Source: Verticillium longisporum
Lineage: Eukaryota; Ascomycota; Sordariomycetes; Glomerellales; Plectosphaerellaceae
Reading direction: 5' to 3'
Length of the DNA stretch: 64,000 nucleotides
Assembly (NCBI GenBank): GCA_019188255.1
Contig: JAETXT010000001.1
Span: 8,618,001-8,682,000 of the forward strand
The position numbers and the translations under genes are program-made. Below, one piece after another: positions 34,234-46,051 of this stretch (positions are counted from its first letter, which is position 1; every line of letters begins with the position of its first letter). The notes under the pieces are model-generated. The model was not told the DNA's origin and did not search any database. It saw nothing but the letters and a program-made list of their open reading frames with translations.

Positions 34234-36700
34234 TCAGGCCCATCGATATTGCTGTCCCCCAGGGGCCCCAGGGGGTAGGACTCCAGGCATCTGCTGCATT
34301 GCGTTTCCGTGGGCCATGGCCTGAGTGGCCTGCTGCGCCTGGAAATGTTGCTGTTGCTGTTGCTGAGGACTTTGATACTGCTGTTGCGCCTGGAAACGCT
34401 GCTGCTGCTGTTGATGAGGACTTTGATGCTGGTGCTGCGCTTGGAACTGTTGCGGCGGCTGAGGACTTTGATGTTGCTGCTGCGCCTGAAAGTGTTGCTG
34501 CTGCTGTTGCTGAGGACTCTGATGCTGCTGGTGCTGCTGCTGCTGAGGGCTGTGATGCGGTCGCTGCTCTATCATTTGCTTGCGAGCCTTCAACCACGAC
34601 CAAAGCTCCCGTGACATGATCTCAAAGTTATCTTTCAGTGGCAGTGCGTTCTCCCATCTCTCGCCATATTTCTTCAAGGTTTCAACGACCTGTTGCAGAC
34701 ACCGAAGACTCTGAGACACCTTGTCCTCGTTAGGGTTTCGCGGGCGTGGCAGAGGCGGCGGCGGTGCGGCGCCAGGGCGTGTCAGAGGTGCCTGTGGTAA
34801 TACGCCAGAAAGCAGGGCATAAGCGCCATCGTTGCGAACAGTCACGAGCTGGGGGGCCATGGAGTATAGCTTCAACACGACGTGGTAGGTGTAGTAAGGA
34901 GTGTGTCTCGGCGTAGGGTGGTGCACGACGCCATGGATGGCGCTTACGTAGGCGATGGCGTGCTCAAAGATGAGAGCTCGGGTGTAGGGGGTGATGTTTG
35001 GTGCGCGGGCCGAAGGAGCGAGGCAGTAGACGTAGCTGTAGCGTAGATCGAGATCAAAGAGATCTCGGATGGGTGCCGATAGGGTCGTTGGCAGCGACTC
35101 ATTCCACTCTCGCATGTCGAGACACATCTGCCAGATGAATGAAGCAGCATCGTGAAGGGGCTTGGGTTCCGATTGAAACAGAATCTGGTACCAGTGTGAC
35201 TGTTTGCGGCGAAACTCGAAAAGAAATAGAGCTGGGTCTGCATCCTGAGGTCCCGCGACGAGGCCCTGTGCAACGGAGTCCCGGCCTGCGTTGCGTTGTC
35301 CAGAGCTGTTGGGGTATGCGACGTTGATGGAATCGTCGGTGAAACTGAACGCCCGCGCGTGCGTCATGCTGATGGCCCTGCGCTTTCGTCAGACCGATGA
35401 CAATCAAGCCATCCGTGTGAAAAGGGAATTTACCTGTCTAGCGAGTACACGCAGTAGAATATCCTTCTCCGCGTGTCAAGCGCAGCAGCATCAGTGATCT
35501 GGCTCTGTATGGGATCCTGGTGCAGCCCCATGTCAATGACAGCGCGGCATGCGAAGCCAATCAGATACCAACTGTCAAAGTGAACGGGATCGAGCATGGA
35601 GTATTGCGTCAGTAGTATGAGAGACTGCACTTGCGTGATGCTTCCAGGTCCCAGGGCACCGTCAGCACACGGAAGAGCGCGCCCAACAAAGTCGACCGCG
35701 CTGAGGTAGTATGAGTCCTCCCGTTCTCTACTTTGAGCTGCATACCCAATAGCAAGCACCAGGTAAATCAGCCAGTAATCCGAGTCTTGTATGACGCGAT
35801 CGTCCTGTTGATAAAGATCGTCTAGTACAGTCAAAAGCTTGGTCTCAGAGAAAGCCGGCACAACAGAAAAGATGTTGGCCATGTAGTACTGGACCATGGT
35901 GAGAGCCTCTTGTCGCGGCGGCAGGCTCTTCTCTGCAGGCTCTGGGGTCATTTCGTTGGTGGAGGCGGCGAGGACGAACCGGCCGAAAGTCAGATTACTG
36001 ACGTCGACTTCGAAGTCGCGCGACGTGGCGTCTACCGACCTGGAAAATGTCAGTGAGGCTCAGGTAAGACGCAAGTTGAGGCGCCTACATGAAGCCAAAG
36101 TCAGAGACAAGCGAGTTGATATCCGAGTCTTCACGTCGCCGAGCAGCCTTGCGGTGAATGGCGGCACGGATCTTCGCCAATGAGTCTTTGCGGTCGTATT
36201 GTGTGGATAAGTCATCAGGCTCATGCAAATTGACAGAAGCCTTCCTCAACCTAGCAAAAGCCAACCGACGTTCCAGCTTCTCGACCCTAAGTTCCAGAGC
36301 AGCAACGTAGCTATACCTTTGTCAGCCTCACATTACAAGGCATGCCGAGGTCAACGTAGGGGCAACGAACCTCCTTTCCTTTCCTCGAGCGAATTGATCA
36401 TTTGCACTAGAGCATTCACTTTCACGGCCGGCCTTTTCGCAAGCGGTGCATGCAGGTAGTTTGCCATCGCACTATGGCAAGGAAGTAGATTAGTTCGGTT
36501 GAAGACCCCAGACGTGGACACCTTGTCATCACATACCTTCACCTTCGCAGCTCGACCTGTGTGGATGACGTGGATTAGTATAGGTGGCTTTGACAGTAGC
36601 AGCTGAGAGAGGAGGGCGGCGCAGACTCACAACGTGAACATGCTGATACGGGCCGCGATACCCGAAGGAGAGGATTATCGGAGAAGCTAGAGCCCGGCAT
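34234..36700 (-). CDS. Zn2Cys6 transcription factor with fungal_trans domain and poly-Gln tail
   Basis: Binuclear zinc cluster regulator. Exons: 36700-36631, 36556-36537 (20 nt), 36471-36371, 36310-36089, 36039-35434 and 35377-34234; every junction is GT-AG and phases agree; 720 residues. The cluster is CSRC-RAAKVK-C-DGKLPA-C-TAC-8-C (residues 21-50), followed by a coiled coil from SYVAALELRVEKLERRL. The middle homology region shows ISMTHARAFSF after the SLDR motif of the fungal_trans domain. A Gln/His-rich tail (about residues 620-700) is encoded by CAG/CAA tracts at roughly 34305-34565 and is a likely activation region. The target is not identifiable; no symbol is given. The Cys-2 codon itself is split by intron 1. 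Confidence 0.93.
34305..34565 (-). repeat. CAG/CAA-rich imperfect repeat encoding poly-Gln
   Basis: Runs of two to six Gln codons alternate with a QHFQA/HQSP-type unit in the regulator's C-terminus. Imperfect trinucleotide repeats; length variation between strains is likely. Confidence 0.8.
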
Positions 36701-39700
36701 CTCGGCGGGGGCACACGGAAACCACAGTGAATCTCCAGAAAGCTAGGCGCTGATGGCCGAAGTACGCTAGGTCGTGGGAAATAAAGTGAACCGCGTCGCG
36801 CGCGAACCTCTGAACTCGAGAAGCGCTGGGGCTCGGTCGGTTGGAACAGAGATGGAGGTTGCACGATTGGCGAGCGCGAGTGGCGGGGTAAGTATCTCGT
36901 GTCGTCGTAACGTCACTAGCCAAAGCTGTGCGGTATGGATGATTGAAGGCAGAGCTGGCGGAACGATGGCGGAGACCAGAATCCAAAATTGATAGAGCTT
37001 GGAAATATGTACCAGGTCGCGAGGCTCCGAGGCTGGCCGATCTTGTTTCTGGTGAACAGTCGATGAGAGGGAGAATTGGGAGTGAGAGCGCGTGCGGCTC
37101 TGCCAATGTGCCAGGATTATGTCAACAGCTTGAATGGCCAGGTCAAGTTAGCGGGCCGCTGCTCCGGTATCGTTGGTTGCCTTAGCTTGGGTAACACTGT
37201 TCCAGTGAAGGCGCCTATTGTCGCCTGGTTGTATAGTTCGCGTCAAAATGGCCACTGAAGCAATGGCTGGCTGGCTGGTCTGTGAGCGATCACGAGGGGG
37301 AGCGGTGCCTGGGAGGGCAAGGCGGTACAGCCGCGGAATCGAAAGATGCTGAACCCCGCAGATGGGTTTTTGACGAGTGCGATCCCAATTCATCCGAAGA
37401 GGCCCTCGCTGCTCTTAGGCTCTCCGGGCGGTGCGGGATGAGTGGATCCTGCAGCAAAGCCACAGGACCCTAGCCACGCCCACACCTGCCGGTGCTCGTC
37501 GTGTTCGTGCCCTGTAAAAGTTGCGGATGCGTCGCGTTGTTGGATCCAATACGCACAATCCAACACCTGCCTCGAGGCATGCTGTTTATTCCCCCTGTCG
37601 TCCGAGAGCCGCCCCTTTGAACCAACTCGTGAATAACTGTCGCTCTTGGAGCGATCTTCCACTCTTGCGAGTCATGTTTTGCTTGAGATGCTGTCTGTGT
37701 GGTCGTATTCTTGCTTCTCTGCCGGGCATGGGGGCCTTCCGACTCCATCCATATGAGTAATGTCAACTGTGAAAGACATGTTGAGAGACAAGTTACTCGC
37801 CGTATGATTCGTTGGTCTATCATGAGCGCGAACGTGATTGATCCGAAGTGTCGTCAGATGCGAAGACTTGGATGCATACCAGGACTCACGACGACGAGGC
37901 TTTGCACATCAGTTGCTGAGTGCAGAATCAACAGCAGTCGATATTTTTGAACTGTATCAACAAGTTGTCATCTGGCACAGACCGTGCAAAAGGGTTGCAT
38001 CCTTGGCGGGTGTCGTTGAGACAGGCTTGACAGGGCATGGTTTATGCTACTACCCTGAGTTGACACGCGTTTCACATGATGCATACCGTACCTGGGTTGG
38101 AGAAGCCCCGTCAAAGTAGTGCTTGATGTCGGGGTTGTGCGGGGACGCGATTGTGTGCCTTGCCATCAGAGTTGGGCACGACAATGCGCCAAAGAATGAC
38201 CCCAAGGCTAGGTACGTACGTTTGGTGTCTCAGGGAGTTTGTGTTGGGCTTGATAGCACAAAAACGGCAAGGGAACTGACTGGCCTACATGATCCATGGC
38301 TGGCGGTTCTCTCAGCATGTCGACAATGGACAGGGTCGTCGATCAGAGAGGGCCCAGCATCGGGGTTATGCAACATGGCCGCCACGGCATGTACCTCCTC
38401 CCAGTGACAGGCTAGCGCAGGGTCGGTTCGGTTCAGGGTCGACTCGAATTGATCGATTCAGATGCACCTTGACTCGACCCTCCGATGTTAGCCTGATAAG
38501 GCTCGGGCGGTGGAGGTCCTGGTGACGGCTCAGATGCCTATTCGGTCGACCACAGGCGGCACCAAGGGGAGACTGGCGGCCGACGGGAGGATTCCAGGAA
38601 GCACGATTGGTGCGGCGCCTAGTCCGGGTGCTGAAGTGGACAGACACGCCTTATCCGGTAGTCCATTCGTGGTGGGGCGAGGGTTGCAACCGAAGTCCCG
38701 TGGCTTTTCTTTGTTGTGAAGAGGGGCATGAGGCGTCCTTATGGTTCGGCATATGGCTTGACGACGAGAGGGGACTCGCGATTCGCGACATGGAACAGGT
38801 GCTCGTTGATGTCTGGTAGTTGAATCTCCTTGAGGAATTCAGAGCAGAGAGAGAATGCTCAATCTCCTGGCAAGATGGTCCTGGTAAGACATCCAAGCCT
38901 AGGCGGAGCCAATGGGTCATATCCTATGCGGTGTATCTCGAACACGCCTTGTCTGAATCTTGCAGCGACGAGGATCTAGGGATCGTTGGGGGACCTGGGG
39001 TCTGAGTTGCTTGTCGCGTGACAATGTCCATGTCAAGGACCCTGGAAAGACAGGCCGGGGACAGGACAGCCAGACTCCTAGTCACCATGACACTGGACCG
39101 ACCATGTCTGGTGCATGAGAGAAGTAGCCTCATACATGGTATCCCGTGTTCCATTGCTGATTTTAAGGCTATGCGGCTCCTGCTTATTCCTCTGCCCGTG
39201 CCTGCCATGGTTTGGGTTAGACTGGGCTCTTCTGCTGCAAGGCACCTGGCCAAGTTGGCCTCTACTTCCGTCCCCTTCTCCTCCCTCCTGCCGTTCTCAC
39301 TGCTGTCATCTTGTCATCACATTGAAGAGCCAATTACGACATGTGTTTCGCTTGTGATCCGGTCTTATTCTCGGGATCTGCCCCACTGTAACCTGTGCCA
39401 TGATCAGTTGCAGGTAGGGACGGACACTCTTAACACTGTACAAGCGAACTGTGAAGCAGTCCCGCTGGCCGCGTCCAAGCTGACAGTCGCCCTCCAGGAA
39501 TTCCTCTGAATACAGTGCGCTCACAGTTTGAGACCGCACGAATCCTTCTGGGACCGGCAAGTCCTTTTGGTACCTACCAGCAAGTCACTGCACCCGTTCT
39601 TCCACCTTCCCTCTTCCCCCCCCCCCCCCCCCCCCCCCCCTTGTCTCCTGCCCCTCCCCCCCACTTGATCTGCTTGACTCTCAGAAGTACCACTAAACAC

Positions 39701-40235
39701 GCAATGGCGCCGTGGCTTGGACGTGCCCAAGGCTCTCGCTTCGCCGTCTGAATGAGAGGCACAAGCAACACCACGACCCGCCCACCGCATTGCCCAGCCG
39801 ACTTGACAGGCCGACTCCTCGGACGACATTGTGGTGTCTGTAGCCAGACTCGACGCTACTTGCTCCCCAAACTCCGTCAGATCCACTCGTCGTTTCGGCC
39901 TTTACTCTCCTGACTTGCTGGACAAATCCAACAGTCCCAGTTCAAGCCCAGGCTCGTCGAGAACTGTCGCAATCCGGGGAGGGGGGCTCCATCCCACGTC
40001 GATCCCGCCTGCCAAGTCGCCCAAACTTGGATTGAGCTAGGACTGGATCCTCGCAGCAACCTCAAACCCACGACGACCCCTCGAAAACGACTGCTCTTGA
40101 ACCCGACCCGACGACAAACTCGACGACGACGACGATAGCCGCCCGCCGGTATATGCAACAATCAGCCAGACAGACGAACAGACAGACAGACAAACACATA
40201 CACATCGCGGTCGGCTGACCCTTCTCTTCGCCTTC
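36701..40235. other. Divergent intergenic region between the two Zn2Cys6 genes
   Basis: 3.5 kb containing the promoters of both regulators. Overlapping open frames carry no domain. It includes the C25 tract at 39616-39640 and a CGA-rich leader before 40236. Long upstream regions are usual for regulatory genes in this group. Confidence 0.55.
39616..39640. repeat. Mononucleotide run of 25 C
   Basis: Unbroken C25 within a wider pyrimidine tract, about 600 bp before the ATG of the second regulator. Given other homopolymer problems in the window, the true length is uncertain. Confidence 0.85.
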
Positions 40236-43200
40236 ATGGACGCCGCCGACGTCTTCCGGCAAGGCTTCAACTCCTTTGTGCCTCCGAGGCCACGGCCCGT
40301 CCCTTACAACGTTGCTCGCGTCGCTCGAAACCCCTCGCCGCAGGACGACGATGATGGTGCGAACCACCCAGGACGCATCGCCCATACCTTGACAGCTTGT
40401 TGTCGCTGTCGCCAGGTGAGCCCGCCACTGCCCCTCATCTGCCTTGGGCCGTGGGCGCTTCCGACTTGCCTCTCGGATGCAAGCGCAGCCCATGAAGTCG
40501 CACAGGCCATACTGACCAGTTCGTTTCTCTAGAGGAAAACCAGATGCGATCCGACACTACCGCGCTGCTTGCCCTGCGAGCGATCCGGCTCCGTGTGCGA
40601 ATACTACGATGCGACAAAAGGCCGGAAAATTGGTCGCAACTATGTAGTCAAGCTACAGGAAAAGGTCCGACAATTAGAGAACGAATTGAGCATGTACACC
40701 GACGAGGACAACGATCACCCCCGCAGCAACGAAGACTTTGTGCGTCCTGGCGGACTGGTACGACTTTCAGAGTCGGAAGAAACGCCGCGGTACCTAGGTC
40801 CCAGCAGCGGCATTGCAATGACCCGCCTGCTCATGGAACAGGCCAAACTGTTCACCGATTCCAAGCGCATATCTGAGCTCATTCCCGAAGTGAGAGCGAG
40901 ACGACAGACACGCATGCAATCGATCGTCATGGCAAAACCCACCAAGCGAAAGAAGAGCTATCCCACTACAAGCGCACACCCCGCCACTTCACTGCCCGCG
41001 CGCCAGGTCGCCGATCGGCTTGTCGACATATTTTGCCAGAGATGTGCGTCGATCCCCGTCTCGTTCTGCTCGCATTCAAGATACTAACATGTTGCACAGC
41101 TCAAGTTTTCTGGCCTACCTTGCACGAGAAACAGTTTCTCAAAGACCTGGAAGAAGTCTTCGCCGGTGGAACGTGCTCCTACAAAAACTTTATCGTCCGG
41201 ATGGTCTTCGCCATTAGCCTTCAGAAGCTCGATATCCAGTACGCTGGACTTGCCGACAGCTACTACCTGGCCGCCATGGAGTATTTTGAGATCGTGATCC
41301 GATCCAAAGATTTGAGGACTCTGCAGTGCCTAGCCCTCATCGGGCAGTACTCGATGCTTACTCCCACGCGAATGGCCATTTACCATGTTGTGGGCATGGC
41401 AACGCGCATATGTCAGGCCGAGGGACTTACCGACGAGAAGACGATATCAGCCGATTATTCGTTAGGCCTCATAAACCCCCTGACCCTCGATATGCGACGC
41501 CGGCTTTCATATGTCACCGCATCAATGGAATTTGGCCTTGCCCATAGCATGGGACGCCCGAATGGCATATCAAAGGGAGACGATTATCTGGACGTCGAGC
41601 CCTTTGCCACTGTTGACGACGAGTACATCACTGAGAAAGGCATTCTCCCTGCTCCGCCCAGTGAGAAGAAGCTTGTCGCATTGCACTTTTTCAAGATGAG
41701 AATGGCGCAAGCCGAGATCAAGCGGTTTCTCTATGAGAAGAAACGCCCTGAGCCCAAGAACGAGACACATCCCTGGTTCAGCAAGATGGAAAAGGACATA
41801 CAAGACTGGGTGGACCAATCACCAGAGAACCCAGCTTGGTGTAAACCTTGGTTAGTTCGATATTGCTACCTTAGGTTGAAGCTGCTAACACTGCGTAGGT
41901 TCACTGGCCGAGCCCACCAGATGCGCATTTTCCTTCACCGGCCGTCTCCGCAAATACCCAAGCCATCTGGCCGAGCCGCCCTGATCTGCTATGAGGGCGC
42001 CGCGTACATCATCAACCTGTCTAAGCAGCAAATGGAAAAGGCGGCTGTAGACATCACCTGGATCTTCTTGTTAACCCTTTTCATGGCTCTGAACACGATG
42101 CTTTGGGCGGTCTCATACTCAGAAGTTCGGCAGGCACATTCTCGAGAAGAAGTCGATGAGCTTGTACAGGTTGCGCTTGACATTGTCGATCAAGAACAGT
42201 GCGCTCAACGATGGCCCGGTTCGGAATCGGCTTCCAACTTGTACTCCGTCTTCGCCAAAGCCTGTCTCCAGGTCTACGACATTCGCGACACCTCCACAGT
42301 TGCTTCCTCCAGCCATCTCAACACGCCATCCTCCATCTTCGATACGGGCTCTCCCCAGGGTTCCGACAATTCGGCGTCTACTGCGCCCTCGTTCAAGGTC
42401 AATGCGCCCCAGTTCGGAACCGTATTCGATGCCACCCCCGAAGCAATGAATCACTTCGGATACGAAGCGAACTATCAACCGATTCACCCAACCTTCCGTT
42501 CCAATTCGATCTTTATGGGTCCTTCCACAGATCAGCTCGGTCGACGATTTTCAGCCTATCCTCCAGAACTACCCTTGGATGACCAGACGCCGCCTGGAAA
42601 CACGCCCGTTGGTTATGCGTCCTCAATGTCGACACCGGCGCAGCATTCTGGCCATCTTCCCACCCCTCCTGAGTCGCTCGGTGCGAACCAGTTGAATGCT
42701 GGTACTCCTGGCAGTACGACGTCGACAATTTCACCACCTTCGAGTGCCACGCCTACGATGCCGCAATCTTCGCCAGCTATGCCATTCACGCCGTCGATGA
42801 ATGCGATAAGCACCAACATGTCGCCGCCTCCGCCGCCGCCCAAGATGACGCAACCGGGACAGCAACCTCATCCTCCCCAGCGGGGGCCCACATTTGTGGT
42901 GCCGCCGCCTCCGCCGCAAGTCCAGCAGCGTCCGCTGCCTACACCTAGTGGGATCACGGATTGGTTCTCGCCGCCGCCGCCATTCATCACGCCGTACAAC
43001 TTTACCCCCATGAGCAACAGCTTTTTAACGACGGATCCCACGCACACAACTACACGAATGCTCCTGAGCTCGGACTCGGCATTGGGCAATTCAACTTTGG
43101 TCCTTTCGGTGGGCCGCCGGCAGGCTGGAACGCGGAGCGACAGGGTAGTCTGAGTCAAGAACAGCAGTTGGAGCTCATGACGGCGCTGGAGACGGACGGG

Positions 43201-43278
43201 ATGGGCGAGATTGATGCGTTTCTGAACATGGGCATGGATGCGGGCAACCAGGGCGTCAACACGAACGGGTGGTCCTAA
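40236..43278 (+). CDS. Zn2Cys6 transcription factor with Pro-rich C-terminus; one apparent 1-nt break
   Basis: Exons 40236-40415, 40533-41043, 41100-41850 and 41899 to the end. The zinc cluster C-CR-C-RQRKTR-C-DPTLPR-C-LP-C-ERSGSV-C (residues 55-82) is split by the first intron (117 bp) between the second and third Cys. A linker and coiled coil follow (GRNYVVKLQEKVRQLENEL), an arrangement like PPR1-type regulators. The fungal_trans domain starts about VFWPTLHEKQF and includes MRRRLSYVTASMEFGLAHSMGRP. The last 300 residues are Pro/Ser/Gln-rich. As given, the frame ends at 43153 (898 residues). One more T in the T run at 43022-43026 instead continues to 43278 with an acidic, Gly/Phe-rich end (about 940 residues) that looks like a real activation tail. 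The target is unknown. Confidence 0.88.
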
Positions 43279-44206
43279 GGCCGTCGATGCATTTCACGGG
43301 GTATTCGTTTGGATGTACCGGGAGTCTGAAGCGGGGACACGGTGAACAGCAGGAGACGGGAAGGAGGCCATGGATTCGTTGGAAAAATAGGACAGGCGTT
43401 AGGGGTGCCCGGTGGCCAAGTACATCTTACTGTCCATTGTTGTCCTGATGTGTCAATTTGCAGTGAGTCTAGTGCGTGTGCAGAGGAGGATATCAGCGAC
43501 TGGTCGCGTGTGGCTGCGGAGACACTGACTCCGGTGTTTTCCCATGGCGTCGCCGTTCTCGATGAACGACCGCCTTTTCACGATCGGCTTTGTGTTGTTT
43601 TCTTTTCCATGCAGTGGTGCCCGAATGTCTGACTGCCGTGGCTGGCATTCCATCATCTCGGAGCCAAGGTCTCCCAGCGTGTACCCACATCTGTGTCTCT
43701 CAGGTGCATATCGGACGGTGAGAAGACAGGGATGCGGCCTCGCCATACCACGGTTCAAGAACAATACTTGCACATTGGGGAAGAGTTGGCTCTCCGGGAC
43801 AAACATCTTCGGGAGAGACTCCTGGGGTACTTATACATCCTGGTTAAGTAATGTGGAGCAGCAGCTGGTCTTCATGTCTTGTGGGCAGCATTTCAATTTC
43901 CTCAGATCAGTGCGACTCAAAACTCGGGATTCCGCAGGCCACAAACCAAGGACCAATCATATAGCTAATATAATTCACAATTCACGGCAAAACACACAAG
44001 ACAATGTATAGACATATATTTACTGAGCGCCGGCATGGCTAGACCGACGACTCGGAAGCATGTACAAATAAAGGCAAGAAAGGAGATACATGTACTGAGC
44101 CGGGGCGGCTTCTCTTTTGAAACCCTCGCCGTTCGTCTTGGACTTTGTCCTTCTCATCACCCACGGGGAGGCCGCGGAGGGCCGCTCGCAGAGCACCGTC
44201 GGGCGC
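43279..44206. other. Convergent 3' intergenic region
   Basis: 930 bp between the regulator (+) and the cellobiohydrolase (-). AT-rich near 43960-44080, fitting 3' UTR signals. No gene is seen. Confidence 0.55.
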
Positions 44207-45945
44207 TTACAGGCACTGGGAGTACCACTGGTTCTGGGCCTGGCAGGTCGAGCCGGCGACGCAGGTGGTGGGACCGGTCCAGCCCTGTCCGCCGCACTGG
44301 CCCCACTTGGGAGCGGCGGCGCCGCCGGAGGAGGCGGTCGTGGTGGTGGGGGGAGCAGCGCGGGTCGTGGTGGTGACGGCGGCCCTGGTGCTGGTGGCGA
44401 GGGTCGTGGCGGGAGGGGGAGCGACGACAGTGGTGCCACCGCTGGGAGGGCTGACGGCGCCCTGGTTGAAGGTCGAGCCGATAGGGCCGAACTTGATGTT
44501 GCTGAACTGCACCGTGGCGTTGGCCTGGTTGGTCTCGGTATCGGCGGGCGTGCCGGAGGTGGTGGGGCAGCTGCCGCGCTCGGCGCCGGGGCCGGTGGAT
44601 GTGGTGGGGAAGGTCGAGTCCAACCACAGCATGTTGGCGTAGTGGTCGTTCCACAGGGACATGACGAGGACCATGGGCTTGGAGACGGCGTCGCTCGTCT
44701 GGGCGAAGCCACCGCGCTGGTCGAAGATGTTCTGGTCGCCAAAGGCGGTCTTCTGGGCCTTGCAGAAGGCGGGGGTCAGAGAGTTGCCAGGGTTGCCGGC
44801 AACGGTGCTCTGAGAGTTGGCGAAGACGACGCCGTTCTGGACGTAGAAGCGCTTGATCTCGGAAAGATCACCAGTGCTGCCGCCGGAGCGGAGGAACTGA
44901 GTGACGACGGTGAGCTTCTGAGCAGTGTTGAGCTTGAAACCAGTGCCCTCGCCGTAGAAGGTCTTGTCACCCTGGCGGTACGAGTTGAAGTCGCAACCAT
45001 CGGGATCGCAGTCTCCGCCGTAGCGGTCAGCAGAGTAGGTGCCGCCGCACTTGTCGCCCTGGCACGTGTGGTAGGCGTTGTTCTGGCAAGGGTGGGGAGT
45101 GTAGGCAGTGGAGATCTTGTTGGCCTCTGCAAAGCTGTCAGCATGTGGCCACATTATTATATTGTGGATTGGCAGGCAACGTACCCCAGATATCCATCTC
45201 AGCGCAGCAGGCACCGAGGTTGCCGACACCAGAGTTGGGATCATCCGCAGCAGGGACCCAGCCGGCAACGTTGGCCTGTAAGTGATGGTTAGTCGGGCTT
45301 CATCTGAGAGGCTGAGGCTGTACTGACAACACCGCCGATGAACTTGACATCGCGGGGGCACTGGCTGTCGCAGTAACCAGTACCGTACTTGGCACCGGCC
45401 TTGTTGGTAGAGTACTTGGAAACACCACCATCCAGGTCCATGGAGACGAAGTACAGAGCGCCGTTGAGACCGCAGCCGGTCTTGGAGACGTCGACGTCGA
45501 AGGTGAACTCGTTGCCAAGGAGGTTGAAGGCCTGGTACTTGGTGTCGTTCTCCATGAGGTAGACACGGCTGCCGATGTTGGTGCCGTACTGGTGCTTGGT
45601 GACGAACTTGAGGGTCAGGGCATTGCCGCTGGTGGTGACACCGTAGGTGTTGGCGTAGTCGGCGCCGTCAACGCAGCACTGCTGAGCGCAGGTAGTGCCA
45701 TCGGTACCGCAAGAGGCGGTCCACTTGTTGCCGTCGTAGCAGTTTGTGGATCCGGAGACGGTGTGAGTCCATCGCCAGTTGGAGTCGAGGACGACGGAGC
45801 CCGAGACGTTTGTGCAGCTGGAACCACCGGTGCCAGTGCACTTCTGCCAGGTCAGAGGAGGGTGCGTCTCAGCCTGAGACGTGCAAGCCTGCTGGGCGCG
45901 GGCGGCGGCCAGGAAGGCCAGGAGGACACCGAAGTTGGTCTTCAT
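44207..45945 (-). CDS. cbh1: GH7 cellobiohydrolase (Cel7A/CBHI) with C-terminal CBM1
   Basis: Secreted exo-acting cellulase that releases cellobiose from reducing chain ends with retention. Exons 45945-45328, 45275-45185 and 45126-44207; introns of 52 and 58 bp; 542 residues. Signal peptide about 1-17 ([17 protein letters not shown]). Family-7 catalytic signature [11 protein letters not shown]: nucleophile Glu232, assisting Asp234, acid/base Glu237; the second intron cuts the Glu237 codon. Loop sequences present (for example the [19 protein letters not shown] region and [13 protein letters not shown]) match cellobiohydrolases better than the more open endoglucanases. A Thr/Ala/Pro-rich linker of about 45 residues leads to the CBM1 at the end ([15 protein letters not shown]...QWYSQCL) with its usual aromatic face. 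Strong GC3 bias fits high induced expression. Confidence 0.97.
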
Positions 45946-46044
45946 TGTGATGTGCGGGTGGAAGTGGAGGATCCTGAGTGAAAGGCGAAGACGTTGTGAG
46001 TGGGATGAAGAACTGGGATTGAATTATCGAGCGAACGTCCATGG

Positions 46045-46051
46045 TTTTATA
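46045..46051 (-). promoter_or_regulatory. cbh1: TATA box of the cellobiohydrolase gene
   Basis: TATAAAA on the minus strand, 100 bp before the ATG. Good spacing for a strongly induced cellulase promoter. Confidence 0.6.

Noticed and set aside
34224..34619. Plus-strand frames opposite the poly-Gln tract
   Set aside because: Ala/Val and Leu-rich runs are simply the complement of CAG/CAA repeats.
44117..45292. 391-residue plus-strand open frame
   Set aside because: Gly/Ala/Val-rich antisense shadow of the GC3-biased cellobiohydrolase gene; no start context, domain or introns of its own.
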